Below are positions 47,010-55,949 of a stretch of 64,000 nucleotides of DNA, in pieces; positions within the stretch are counted from its first letter, which is position 1, and every line of letters starts with the position of its first letter. Made by a program: the position numbers and the translations under genes. The notes under the pieces were generated by a model that worked only from the letters and a program-made list of their open reading frames with translations, ran no database searches and was not told the DNA's origin. Location of the stretch: NCBI RefSeq assembly GCF_002979975.1, contig NZ_PCQD01000004.1, positions 6,486 to 70,485 of the forward strand, written 5' to 3'. This stretch comes from Pseudomonas sp. MYb185 (lineage in GTDB: Bacteria > Pseudomonadota > Gammaproteobacteria > Pseudomonadales > Pseudomonadaceae).

Positions 47010-47546
47010 ATGAAACACGATTGCCAGGATCTGATCCGCCTGTTCGCCGGCTGTTTTGCCGCACAGTACAACACCCGATTGGTCGGCGGAGCAGCAGAGC
47101 CGATCTACCTGCCGGCCGATGCGCAGGAGTCGATGCATCGCATCGTCTTCACCCGTGATTACTACCGTAGTGCGTTGCATGAGATCGCCCATTGGTGTGT
47201 GGCCGGAGAGGCCCGCCGGCAGTTGGTCGACTTCGGCTACTGGTATGCACCAGATGGCCGCAGCAGCGCACAGCAGGGCGCCTTCGAGCAGGTCGAGGTC
47301 AAGCCGCAGGCGCTGGAGTGGCTGTTCTGCGAGGCGGCCGGCCACAGCTTCCGGGTCAGCCTGGACAACCTCAGTGGCGAAGCCACCGATTCCACCCCAT
47401 TCAAGCTGCGCGTCATCGAGCAGGTGCAGCACTATCTGGACAACGGTATCCCCCAGCGGGCGGCCGCCTTTGTCGATGCGCTGCTGGAGTACTACCGTCC
47501 CGGCGCCGCACTGGATAGCCAGGCCTTCTGCATCGATCACCTGTGA
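47010..47546 (+). CDS. EpmC-like (elongation factor P hydroxylase family) protein
   Basis: Protein of 178 residues similar to YfcM/EpmC, the enzyme that hydroxylates modified lysine 34 of EF-P in enterobacteria. A conserved metal-binding motif HEIAHW has H57, E58 and H61. Pseudomonads generally modify EF-P by arginine rhamnosylation instead, so the substrate here may differ. I start at MKHDCQDLIRLF where homology begins. pdxB follows 76 bp downstream, an arrangement also seen in other gammaproteobacteria. Confidence 0.85.
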   Translation: MKHDCQDLIRLFAGCFAAQYNTRLVGGAAEPIYLPADAQESMHRIVFTRDYYRSALHEIAHWCVAGEARRQLVDFGYWYAPDGRSSAQQGAFEQVEVKPQALEWLFCEAAGHSFRVSLDNLSGEATDSTPFKLRVIEQVQHYLDNGIPQRAAAFVDALLEYYRPGAALDSQAFCIDHL

Positions 47547-47622
47547 GCGGCCACGCTCGGCGCCAGGCTGGACAGATGGCGGATGCCTTCCGACAATGAA
47601 GTCAAACCCTGGGAGCAGAGTC

Positions 47623-48780
47623 ATGCACATAGTCGCTGACGAAAACATTCCATTGCTGGATGAATTTCTCACCGGATTCGGCCGCCTGACCCGGCTGCCG
47701 GGACGGCTGATCGACCACACCTCGGTGAAGGATGCGGATGTGCTGCTGGTGCGTTCGGTAACCCGGGTCAGCGCAGCGATGCTGGCCGGCACGCCGGTGC
47801 GTTTCGTCGGCACCTGCACCATTGGCACCGACCACCTGGACCTGCCGGGACTGGCGGCGGCAGGTATCGAGGTTGCCAGTGCCCCGGGCTGCAATGCCCG
47901 TGGGGTGGTGGAGTATGTGCTGAGCTGCATGCTGACATTGGCCGAGCGCAGCGCCAGGCCCTGGCAGGACAGGACCGTCGGCATCGTCGGCGTCGGTGAA
48001 GTGGGTAGCCGGCTGGCAACCACGCTGCAGGCGCTGGGCATCGATTGCCTGCTCTGCGATCCTCCCCGCGCGGAGCGAGGGGAGGAGGGGTTTGTCGCCC
48101 TGGATGAACTGATCAGCCGCTGTGATGTGATCAGCTGCCATGTGCCGCTGACCTCCAGTGGTGCGCATGCCACCCACCATCTGCTCGACGAGCAGCGCCT
48201 GCGTGCGCTGCGTCGCGGTACCTGGCTGATCAACAGCAGCCGCGGACCGGTGATCGACAACATCGCCCTGTACCGGGTGCTGCAGCAGCGCGATGACCTG
48301 CTGGTGGCGCTGGACGTCTGGGAAACCGAGCCGCTGGTCGACCCGCGGTTGGCGGCCCGCTGCGCGCTGGCGACACCGCATATCGCCGGTTACAGTCTCG
48401 ACGGCAAGTTGCGTGGCACCGTGCAGGTCTATCAGGCCCTGTGCAGTTTCCTCGAGGCGCCGGCGAGTTTCAGCCTGGAACAGCTGGCGCCGCGTACCGG
48501 GGCGGGGGAGTGGCAGGTGGAACCTGGCGCGCCGCCGGACTGGCTGCTGGCCAAGGCGTTGCGTCAGGTATATGACGTGCGGGATGACGATGCCCGGCTG
48601 CGCGCCATGCTGGGGGCGGCGGAGTCGGAACAGGCCAGTCGGGAGGGGTTCGATCGGTTGCGCAAGGATTATCCCCTGCGTCGTGAATGCAATCTGCTGC
48701 GTATCAGGACCGCCGCGTCCGAGCCGCAGGCGGCCCGGAGACTGCTGGCGGCAGGTTTCGTGTTAGCGGCTGGCGACTGA
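47623..48780 (+). CDS. pdxB: Erythronate-4-phosphate dehydrogenase
   Basis: NAD-dependent dehydrogenase of 385 residues acting second in DXP-dependent pyridoxal phosphate synthesis. The N-terminal MHIVADENIPLLDEF is diagnostic. The Rossmann glycine motif is GIVGVGEVGSRLA, and the C-terminal about 95 residues form the PdxB-specific dimerisation domain. Start at the ATG at 47623 after GGGAG; upstream in-frame codons lie inside the preceding gene. The last 18 bp overlap a small convergent gene. Confidence 0.96.
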   Translation: MHIVADENIPLLDEFLTGFGRLTRLPGRLIDHTSVKDADVLLVRSVTRVSAAMLAGTPVRFVGTCTIGTDHLDLPGLAAAGIEVASAPGCNARGVVEYVLSCMLTLAERSARPWQDRTVGIVGVGEVGSRLATTLQALGIDCLLCDPPRAERGEEGFVALDELISRCDVISCHVPLTSSGAHATHHLLDEQRLRALRRGTWLINSSRGPVIDNIALYRVLQQRDDLLVALDVWETEPLVDPRLAARCALATPHIAGYSLDGKLRGTVQVYQALCSFLEAPASFSLEQLAPRTGAGEWQVEPGAPPDWLLAKALRQVYDVRDDDARLRAMLGAAESEQASREGFDRLRKDYPLRRECNLLRIRTAASEPQAARRLLAAGFVLAAGD

Positions 48781-48951
48781 ACGGGGCGCTACCCATTGCT
48801 GGTCCAGTTCTTCACAGGCTTGCTGGATCATGCGTTCGGTAATGGCAATCTCCCGACCGTGCTCATCCACCAGATAGCCCCGTGCCTGCAGAGACGGGCG
48901 GGGCAGGTGATCGGTCAGGGAACGCTGCTTCTGCTGTACCTGTAGACTCAT
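48763..48951 (-). CDS. Small hypothetical protein (62 residues), PA-type conserved
   Basis: I do not recognise a function. The 62-residue product has a basic N-terminal half (QQKQRSLTDHLPRPSLQARGYL), then VDEHGREIAITERMIQQACEELDQQW, which looks like a helix-turn-helix-free conserved core. Codon use and length suggest a real gene. A ribosome-binding site GGAGAAA precedes the ATG. It converges on pdxB with an 18 bp overlap. Confidence 0.65.
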   Translation of the reverse strand: MSLQVQQKQRSLTDHLPRPSLQARGYLVDEHGREIAITERMIQQACEELDQQWVAPRSVASR

Positions 48952-49198
48952 GGATTTTCTCCAAATCAGTTCTCATCGGGTAAGGTGTCGGCAGCTCTGC
49001 GGTGCCTGACACAAAGCAAAGCATAGACCAGTCTTGTGACTGCGGGATGACAGAAAATATCCTGGAAAGCCTTGTCTGGAGCCGGCTGCAGGCCTCTGGT
49101 ACGGGCCGTCATGCTGAGATCGGTCCTCCAGGGTCAAGCGCAACCGCAATAGAATCAGGGAGTTGCTTGCTTAAGCTGCAGTAGAAGCTGAAAAGCAA
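48952..49198. other. Intergenic region between small gene and htpX terminator
   Basis: This stretch holds the promoter region of the small leftward gene and no supported gene. A 60-codon open frame at 49002-49184 has no ribosome-binding site or family features. Confidence 0.5.
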
Positions 49199-49221
49199 AA
49201 CCCCCGCAGCAGGGCGGGGGT
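49191..49221 (-). terminator. Rho-independent terminator after htpX
   Basis: ACCCCCGC pairs with GCGGGGGT around a 6-nt loop. In the leftward direction it is followed by TTTTGCTTTT. It lies 23 bp beyond the htpX stop codon. Confidence 0.85.
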
Positions 49222-49243
49222 CTATTTACCGCTCGGCTGCTGT

Positions 49244-50137
49244 TCAGCGATAGTTGCCGGCGCGCAGGGCGGCGATGCGCTGCTCCAGCGGCGGATGGGT
49301 CATCAGCAGGCCGGCCAAGCCGTTCTTCAGGTTGCCGTTGATGCCGAAGGCGGTCATTTCGCCGGGCATTTCCACCGGGATGCCCTGTTCGGCGCGCAGT
49401 CGTTCCAGTGCGGCGATCATGTTGCCGCTGCCGGTCAGCTGTGCCGCCGCCGCATCGGCGCGGAATTCACGCTGACGGGAGAACCACATGACGATGATGC
49501 TGGCCAGGATACCGAGGATTATTTCGGCGAAGATGGTCGCGATAAAATAGCCGATACCCGGGCCGCTGCCCTCGTTCTTGAACACCGCACGGTCAACGAA
49601 GTTGCCGATGATGCGGGCAAAGAACATCACGAAGGTGTTCACCACACCCTGGATCAGGGTCAGAGTGACCATGTCGCCGTTAGCGACGTGGCCGATCTCA
49701 TGGGCCATGACCGCTTTGATTTCATTCGGGCTGAAACGCTGCAGCATGCCCTCGGACACGGCTACCAGTGAAGCGTTCTTGTTCCAGCCGGTGGCAAAGG
49801 CGTTGGACGCCCGTGACGGAAAGATACCGACTTCCGGCATGCCGATATTGGCATCTCTGGCCAGTTCGGCCACGGTATCAACCAGCCATTGCTCCTGACG
49901 GGTCTGCGGTTGAGTGATCACCCGCGTGCCGGTACTGCGTTTGGCCATCCATTTGGACAGGAACAGGGAAACGAAGGAACCGGCGAAACCGATCACTGCA
50001 CAGAAGATCAACAGCGCGGTCAGGTTCATCCCACCCTGGCCGTCATGGATACTCCCGACGCCAAGCAGGCTCAGGGTAATGCTGGCAACCAGGACGATGG
50101 CAAGGTTGGTCGCCAGGAAAAGCAGAATACGCATCAT
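49244..50137 (-). CDS. htpX: Membrane zinc metalloprotease HtpX
   Basis: M48-family protease of 297 residues that degrades damaged inner-membrane proteins alongside FtsH. The zinc motif HEIGH is at 146-150 and the third ligand is E224 in [10 protein letters not shown]. Two N-terminal helices (3-28, 38-60) and two more near 160-215 anchor it. Length is standard for HtpX. Single gene with its own terminator. Confidence 0.96.
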   Translation of the reverse strand: MMRILLFLATNLAIVLVASITLSLLGVGSIHDGQGGMNLTALLIFCAVIGFAGSFVSLFLSKWMAKRSTGTRVITQPQTRQEQWLVDTVAELARDANIGMPEVGIFPSRASNAFATGWNKNASLVAVSEGMLQRFSPNEIKAVMAHEIGHVANGDMVTLTLIQGVVNTFVMFFARIIGNFVDRAVFKNEGSGPGIGYFIATIFAEIILGILASIIVMWFSRQREFRADAAAAQLTGSGNMIAALERLRAEQGIPVEMPGEMTAFGINGNLKNGLAGLLMTHPPLEQRIAALRAGNYR

Positions 50138-50254
50138 GTTAAGTGAAGCTCCTATGGATACCTGGGGAGTATATTTGGGGCTGGCGGCGCGGGATTCAAT
50201 CGACAGTCTGTTTCAAAGCGTGTCGGGTTGAGTTGCTTCCAGCAGCCCCGGGTT

Positions 50255-50272
50255 GTCGAGCGCCTGCTCGAC
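50255..50272 (-). terminator. Hairpin downstream of alaA
   Basis: GTCGAGC and GCTCGAC pair perfectly around GCCT in the 242 bp gap between alaA and htpX. No T-run follows in the leftward direction, so termination is tentative. Nothing else in the gap is recognisable apart from GC-rich partial repeats. Confidence 0.35.
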
Positions 50273-50379
50273 GGCAGGTTTCAGCGCGCCGGGAGCAGCA
50301 GGCATAGCGCCCGACCGCGGAACGGGGCGTTACACCCCGGACCACCGGGCGATGGCATGTGCCCAGGCTGCAAGATAAT

Positions 50380-51591
50380 CTATTGCTTGTAGCCGTGCAG
50401 GAAGTTGGCGATTCGGCCGATGGCCATTTCCAGGTCATCCTTGCGCGGCAGCGAGACGATGCGGAAGTGATCCGGCCACGGCCAGTTGAACGCCGTGCCC
50501 TGGACGATCAGGATCTTCTCCTGCAGCAGCAGGTCCAGCACCATCTTCTCGTCGTTGTGGATCGGGTAGACCTTGGGGTCCAGCTTCGGGAACAGGTAGA
50601 GCGCGCCCTTGGGCTTGGTGCAACTGACACCGGGAATCTCGTTGAGCAGTTCCCAGGCGGTGTCACGCTGCTCCAGCAGGCGGCCGCCGGGCAGGATCAG
50701 GTCATTGATGCTCTGATAGCCGCCCAGCGCGGTCTGGATCGCATGCTGCGACGGTACGTTGGCGCACAGGCGCATCGAAGACAGGATTTCCAGGCCCTCG
50801 ATATAGCTGGCGGCGCGCTGCTTCGGTCCGCTGATGATCATCCAGCCGGAACGGAAGCCCGCCACACGGTAGGATTTGGACAGGCCGTTGAAGGTCAGGC
50901 ACAGCAGGTCCGGTGCCACTGCGGCGAAGGAATCATGCTCGACGCCGTCGTAGAGGATCTTGTCGTAGATCTCGTCGGCCAGCACCAGCAGCTTGTGTTC
51001 CCGGGCGACCTCGGCCAGTTGCTCCAGCACCTCGCGCGGGTACACCGAGCCGGTGGGGTTGTTCGGGTTGATCAGTACCATGGCCTTGGTGTTGGGAGTG
51101 ATCTTGCTGCGGATATCCTCGATATCCGGGTACCACTCCGATTGCTCGTCACACAGGTAATGCACCGGCTTGCCGCCGGACAGGCTGACCGCAGCGGTCC
51201 ACAGCGGATAGTCCGGGGCCGGGATCAGCACTTCGTCGCCGTTGTTCAGCAGCGCCTGCATGGCCATCACGATCAGCTCGGAGACACCGTTACCCAGGTA
51301 GATGTCCTCGATGCCGACACCCTGGATCTGCTTGGTCTGGCAGTAGTGCATCACCGCCTTGCGCGCGGAGAACAGTCCCTTGGAGTCACTGTAGCCCTGG
51401 GCAGTGGGCAGGTTGAGGATCACGTCCTGGAGGATTTCCTCGGGCGCTTCGAAACCGAAAGGGGCCGGGTTGCCAATGTTCAGCTTGAGAATCCGGTGAC
51501 CTTCCTCTTCGAGGCGCTTGGCATGGCGCAGGACCGGCCCGCGAATGTCGTAGCAGACATTGGCCAATTTGTTGGACTTGCTAACCTGCAT
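50380..51591 (-). CDS. alaA: Alanine aminotransferase AlaA-like
   Basis: Class I/II PLP aminotransferase of 403 residues, probably making alanine from pyruvate and glutamate. The PLP lysine is K239 in NGLSKSYRVAGFRSGW; NPNNPTG (175-181) is the substrate-carboxylate region. The N-terminal MQVSKSNKLANVCYDIRGP matches AlaA/YfbQ closely. An upstream in-frame extension runs into the msrB start region and is not used. Divergent from msrB with a 120 bp gap. Confidence 0.93.
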   Translation of the reverse strand: MQVSKSNKLANVCYDIRGPVLRHAKRLEEEGHRILKLNIGNPAPFGFEAPEEILQDVILNLPTAQGYSDSKGLFSARKAVMHYCQTKQIQGVGIEDIYLGNGVSELIVMAMQALLNNGDEVLIPAPDYPLWTAAVSLSGGKPVHYLCDEQSEWYPDIEDIRSKITPNTKAMVLINPNNPTGSVYPREVLEQLAEVAREHKLLVLADEIYDKILYDGVEHDSFAAVAPDLLCLTFNGLSKSYRVAGFRSGWMIISGPKQRAASYIEGLEILSSMRLCANVPSQHAIQTALGGYQSINDLILPGGRLLEQRDTAWELLNEIPGVSCTKPKGALYLFPKLDPKVYPIHNDEKMVLDLLLQEKILIVQGTAFNWPWPDHFRIVSLPRKDDLEMAIGRIANFLHGYKQ

Positions 51592-51711
51592 GATACTTAC
51601 CTGTAAATCATCGGTTGATGAGAATGGGCTGTGACCGCAAAAGCAAAGCGAGCATGATACGACTGCGATTGCGGCGAAGAAAGCCCGAACGACAACCTTG
51701 TGGAGGAAATC

Positions 51712-52107
51712 ATGGATAAAGTGATCAAAACGGACGATGCCTGGCGTGAACAGTTGAGCGACACGCAATACCAGGTATGCCGTCTGAAGGGTACCGAGCG
51801 GCCGTTTACCGGCGAGTTCCACCGCAAGGGCGAGCCTGGTCGGTACCATTGCGTGTGCTGCGATGCGCCCCTGTTCGATACCGATACCCAGTTCGATGCC
51901 GGTTGTGGCTGGCCCAGCTACTACGCTCCGGTCACCGAGGAGGCGGTCACTACCACGGAGGACTACAGCCATGGCATGCACCGCACCGAAGTGCTGTGCG
52001 CGCGCTGCGATGCCCACCTGGGGCATGTGTTTCCCGACGGCCCGCCGCCGACCGGGCTGCGTTACTGCATCAACTCGGTGTGCCTGCGCCTGGAGCCTCG
52101 CAGCTGA
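51712..52107 (+). CDS. msrB: Peptide methionine-R-sulfoxide reductase MsrB
   Basis: Repair enzyme of 131 residues reducing the R-epimer of methionine sulfoxide in proteins. The catalytic cysteine is C119 in RYCINS and the likely resolving C65 is in AGCGWPS. Zinc is held by C47, C50, C96 and C99. A strong GGAGG lies just before the ATG at 51712. Thioredoxin-dependent, cytoplasmic. Confidence 0.96.
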   Translation: MDKVIKTDDAWREQLSDTQYQVCRLKGTERPFTGEFHRKGEPGRYHCVCCDAPLFDTDTQFDAGCGWPSYYAPVTEEAVTTTEDYSHGMHRTEVLCARCDAHLGHVFPDGPPPTGLRYCINSVCLRLEPRS

Positions 52108-52225
52108 AAGCGGAGCCGGTCACCGTGCCAGTCTGGGCAATAAGCGCTAAGCGGTTGACCTGTCATGGGTTTTGCTCTTCCATAAGCGTGACAGCTTGTC
52201 CTTCCCGTCTTTCAGGAAATGATCC

Positions 52226-53122
52226 ATGTCCGATATCAGTACCGCCGACTTCATGCAGCGCATTGTCCGTTTTCTCGACCGCTATGAGCAGAATCTGCCA
52301 CCGGTGGCGCCCCAGATAGACTGGAGCAGGGTGCAGGCGGCGCGTTGGGTCGGGCAGGGCGACAGCGGCTGGCTCAAGCCGTTGCAGATCACCGCCGGGC
52401 ATGGTTTGAGTGACCTGGTGGGGGTGGACCGGCAGAAACAACTGCTGGAAGCCAACACCGAGCAGTTCGTCAAGGGACTGCCCGCCAACAACGCCTTGCT
52501 GTGGGGCGCGCGGGGCACTGGCAAGTCCTCGCTGGTACGGGCGCTGCTGGCCACCTGGGCCGATCAGGGCCTACGCCTGATCGAGATCGACAAGGGCGAT
52601 CTGGTGCACCTGCCGGCGCTGGTGGCGCAGATCAGCGAGCAGCCGTGGCGCTTCCTGCTGTTCTGTGACGACCTGGCCTTCGAAGCTGGCGACAGCGCCT
52701 ACAAGACGCTGAAGACCGTGCTCGATGGTTCGGTGGAAGCCACCCCGGACAACCTGCTGCTGTATGCGACGTCCAACCGTCGTCACCTGCTGCCTGAGCA
52801 GCGCAGCGACAACCTTGGTGCCAGCATGGTGGATGGCGAGTTGCATCCCGGTGAGGCAATCGAGGAGAAGATCGCCCTGTCGGACCGCTTCGGCCTGTGG
52901 GTGTCCTTCTATCCGTTCACCCAGGACCATTATCTGGATGTGGTCCGCCACTGGCTGACCAGCATGGCGCAGGAGCTGGGCCTGGAGTGGCAGTGGGATG
53001 AGGAGTTGCAGAAGGAAGCGATCCGTTGGGCCCAGGCCCGCGGTAACCGCAACGGGCGCTGTGCCTGGCAGTTCGCGCGGTCGTGGGTGGGCAAGGCGCT
53101 GCTGCGAAGCCGGCAGGACTGA
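52226..53122 (+). CDS. DUF815 family AAA-type ATPase
   Basis: Cytoplasmic ATPase of 298 residues. Walker A WGARGTGKSS is at 93-102, and Walker B-like FLLFCDDL is at 143-150. The DUF815 hallmarks RRHLLPEQRSDN and SDRFGLWVSFYPF are present. Function is unknown in bacteria. Its stop codon directly abuts the start of the MocR-type regulator (TGAATG), so the two are translationally coupled. Confidence 0.87.
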   Translation: MSDISTADFMQRIVRFLDRYEQNLPPVAPQIDWSRVQAARWVGQGDSGWLKPLQITAGHGLSDLVGVDRQKQLLEANTEQFVKGLPANNALLWGARGTGKSSLVRALLATWADQGLRLIEIDKGDLVHLPALVAQISEQPWRFLLFCDDLAFEAGDSAYKTLKTVLDGSVEATPDNLLLYATSNRRHLLPEQRSDNLGASMVDGELHPGEAIEEKIALSDRFGLWVSFYPFTQDHYLDVVRHWLTSMAQELGLEWQWDEELQKEAIRWAQARGNRNGRCAWQFARSWVGKALLRSRQD

Positions 53123-54418
53123 ATGAATATCCACGGCAAGACCGCTGCGCAGATCTTCGAGTCTGTGCGGGCGCTGGTGCAGTCCCAGCAGTTGCCGCCG
53201 GGGGCATCCCTGCCGCCGGTACGGGAGCTGGCGGTGGAGCTTGGAGTCAACCGGAACACCGTTGCCGCAGCTTACCGCCGACTCGCCACCGCGGGCATCG
53301 CCATCACCCAGGGGCGCCTGGGTACGATTATCCGTGACCCCTTCCTGTCCGGTGAGCAGGAAGGGGCGTTGCCAGGCACGCCACTGACGGATCTGGCCAG
53401 TGGCAACCCCAACCTTGCCTGGCTGCCGGATGTGACCGCTGCGCTGCGGGCCAGGCCTTACAGACCCCGGCTCTATGGGGAGCCTACCGTCAATGCCTCT
53501 CTGGCGGACTATATCCGCCAGTGGTGCGAGCCGGATTGTCCGGCATCATTCGAGGTCGAGCTGGCGCATGGTGCGGTGGATGCCATCGAGCGCTTGCTCA
53601 GTTCCTACCTCGTAGCCGGGGACAAGGTGGCGGTGGAGAATCCCTGCTTTCTCAGTAGCATCAACACGCTGCGCAGCATGGGGTTGCAGCCTGTTGGCGT
53701 GCCTGTTGATGGGCAAGGGCTGCGCGAGGACGAACTGGAGGAGGCATTGGCCAGGGGCGTGCAGGCGGTCATCCTGACCCCACGCGCGCACAACCCGACC
53801 GGGTGCAACCTGAGCGCCAGGCGCGCCCGGGCATTGTCGCGGGTGCTGGCCCGGTATCCGCAGGTGCTGGTGATCGTGGATGACCATTTCTCCCTGCTGT
53901 CGAGCGCACCTTACCATTCGGTGATTCCGCACAATGCCAGCCGCTGGGCATTGATCAGGTCCTTTAGCAAGGCCCTGGGGCCGGATATCCGGGTGGCTGC
54001 GGTTGCCTGTGACGGGGCGACTGCCCGCCAGTTGCGCCTGCGCCTGACATCGGGAACGGGCTGGGTCAGCCATCTGTTGCAGGACCTGGTCGAGGTGGCG
54101 GTCACGACCCCCGAGACCATCGAGCTGCTGGGTCAGGCGCGCGATGACTATGCCAGACGGCGCCAGGCATTGGAGAGCGCTCTGCATGACCAGGGTGTCG
54201 ACTTCATGGAGCAGGCGGATGGCCTCAATCTATGGATTCCGTTGCAGACGGATGATCAGACCGTGGCCCTGGCCCTGGCCCGACGGGGCTGGCTGATCCG
54301 CCACGGCGAAACCTTCTCGGTCCAGGAACCTGTGCGAGGATTGCGGATCACCATTGCCGACATCGAGCCGGCACAGTGCCAAAAGCTGGCCGAGGATATC
54401 CGGGACTGCCTCGGCTGA
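53123..54418 (+). CDS. MocR/PtsJ-like regulator (GntR DNA-binding plus aminotransferase domain)
   Basis: PLP-dependent transcription factor of 431 residues. A GntR winged helix (1-72; LPPVRELAVELGVNRNTVAAAYRRL) is fused to an aminotransferase-fold domain with PLP lysine K283 in FSKALGPDIRVA. Relatives such as PtsJ and PdxR sense pyridoxal phosphate or amino acids. It abuts the DUF815 gene and converges on a class III aminotransferase gene (17 bp gap), which with yggS nearby suggests a vitamin B6 or amino-group theme. Confidence 0.88.
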   Translation: MNIHGKTAAQIFESVRALVQSQQLPPGASLPPVRELAVELGVNRNTVAAAYRRLATAGIAITQGRLGTIIRDPFLSGEQEGALPGTPLTDLASGNPNLAWLPDVTAALRARPYRPRLYGEPTVNASLADYIRQWCEPDCPASFEVELAHGAVDAIERLLSSYLVAGDKVAVENPCFLSSINTLRSMGLQPVGVPVDGQGLREDELEEALARGVQAVILTPRAHNPTGCNLSARRARALSRVLARYPQVLVIVDDHFSLLSSAPYHSVIPHNASRWALIRSFSKALGPDIRVAAVACDGATARQLRLRLTSGTGWVSHLLQDLVEVAVTTPETIELLGQARDDYARRRQALESALHDQGVDFMEQADGLNLWIPLQTDDQTVALALARRGWLIRHGETFSVQEPVRGLRITIADIEPAQCQKLAEDIRDCLG

Positions 54419-54435
54419 GGGCCTTCCGGCGATGC

Positions 54436-55608
54436 TCAGCGCAGCAATCGGGTAAGGCGCCGGGTGATTTCGTCGATCTGCGCTTCGCTGCAAATCAGCG
54501 GTGGTAACAGCCGTATGGTCCTGCCCCGGGTTACGCTGATCAGCAAGCGCTCCTGCACCAGTGCCTTGTGCACCAGATCATCGCATGGTCTGTCCAGCTC
54601 GATGCCGACCATCAGCCCCAGCCCGCGGATATCGGTGATGCCCGGCAACCCGTCCAGATTCGCACGCAATCCCTGCAGCAGGCGCTCGCCCAGCCGTGCG
54701 GCACGTTCGGGTAGGTGCTCGCGTTCCATCACCTCGATGACGGCGCAGCCGACCCGGCAGGCCAGCGGATTGCCGCCGAAGGTGGAGCCGTGGCTGCCGG
54801 GGGCCAGCAGTGCAGCAGCTTGATCCCTGGCCAGGCAGGCACCGAGGGGAAAACCATTGCCCAGCCCCTTGGCCAGGGTGATGACGTCAGGCAGCACGCC
54901 GGTGTGCTGGAAGCCGAACCAGGCACCGGTACGCCCCATGCCGGTCTGCACCTCGTCCAGCATAAGTAACCAGTTTCGTTCATCGCAGAGCGAACGCAAC
55001 GCTTGCAGATAGGCGGGAGAGGCGGGCCGTACACCACCTTCGCCTTGCACCGGTTCGACCAGTACAGCGACGATGTTCGGCATGCAATCGGCAGCCCGGC
55101 GTACGGCATCGGTATCGTTGTAGGGCAGGCGTACGAAGCCGGGCATCAGTGGCTCGAAGCCGCGATGCACGGCGGGGTTGCCAGTGGCTGCCAGGGTGGC
55201 GAAAGTGCGGCCGTGAAAGCTGTTTTCCATCACCAGCACCTGGGGCTGGGATATGCCCTGCTTGTTGGCATGCAGGCGCGCCAGCTTGAGAGCCGTCTCG
55301 TTGGCCTCCGCACCGGAGTTGCAGAAGAAGCCGCGCTGCATGCCAGAGTGCTCGCACAACTGCCTGCTCAGGCGCTCCTGCCAGGGAATGCCGAACATGT
55401 TGGAGGTGTGCAGCAGCAGACCGGCCTGCTCGGCAATCGCGTTGGCGACCTCCGGGTGAGCGTGGCCGATATTGGTGACGGCGACGCCGGCGATGGCATC
55501 GAGGTACTCGATCCCATCCTCATCCCATAGTGTGGCGCCCAGACCGCGAACGAAGGATATCGGCTGGCGCGTGTAGACAGGCATCAGGAAAGAAGAGGCT
55601 GTAGGCAT
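54436..55608 (-). CDS. Class III aminotransferase (acetylornithine aminotransferase-like)
   Basis: PLP aminotransferase of 390 residues similar to ArgD. The PLP lysine is K247 in ITLAKGLGNGFPLGA, with D218 in LLMLDEVQTG and the CNSGAEANETALKLAR segment (96-111). It may convert N-acetylornithine or a related omega-amino compound. P. aeruginosa has a second ArgD-like paralogue (PA0530) with unknown substrate, and this gene could be its counterpart. The stop lies 17 bp from the MocR gene. Confidence 0.88.
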   Translation of the reverse strand: MPTASSFLMPVYTRQPISFVRGLGATLWDEDGIEYLDAIAGVAVTNIGHAHPEVANAIAEQAGLLLHTSNMFGIPWQERLSRQLCEHSGMQRGFFCNSGAEANETALKLARLHANKQGISQPQVLVMENSFHGRTFATLAATGNPAVHRGFEPLMPGFVRLPYNDTDAVRRAADCMPNIVAVLVEPVQGEGGVRPASPAYLQALRSLCDERNWLLMLDEVQTGMGRTGAWFGFQHTGVLPDVITLAKGLGNGFPLGACLARDQAAALLAPGSHGSTFGGNPLACRVGCAVIEVMEREHLPERAARLGERLLQGLRANLDGLPGITDIRGLGLMVGIELDRPCDDLVHKALVQERLLISVTRGRTIRLLPPLICSEAQIDEITRRLTRLLR

Positions 55609-55610
55609 GT

Positions 55611-55856
55611 TCAGGAGCTTTCCGGCAAGGAAGTTGGGGTGAATAGCGGGGTGCTGTATAGCAAACGTACCCCGTTGGGGCCGCTTTCCAGTACCCGCTG
55701 CTGCTCGCTGGCGACAAGGAGTTCGAGTCGGTAACCGTCCGCTTCCGGCAGGCGTGCCGCAATATCCTGCACGGCCTCCCGCGACCAGGGTACGTCGGAG
55801 TCGAAATGGCCCAGCAGCCTTTCATTGCGGTGGATGATGAGTCGATGGATCTGCAT
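55611..55856 (-). CDS. Small hypothetical protein next to aminotransferase gene
   Basis: Unrecognised 81-residue protein. It reads MQIHRLIIHRNERLLGHFDS, then a predicted alpha/beta segment (EAVQDIAARLPEADGYRLELLVASEQQRVLE in two parts), ending in a short hydrophilic tail. Two bases separate its stop from the aminotransferase start, so the two are co-transcribed. I use the MQIHRL start; the upstream extension is unsupported. Confidence 0.7.
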   Translation of the reverse strand: MQIHRLIIHRNERLLGHFDSDVPWSREAVQDIAARLPEADGYRLELLVASEQQRVLESGPNGVRLLYSTPLFTPTSLPESS

Positions 55857-55949
55857 GGTTTCACTCTGCAAGATGGATGATGGAATGCAAGTAGCAGCCA
55901 GTCGTCGGTGCTGGCGGGGCATGTATGGCTTCTGGAGAGCAGGCTGGGC

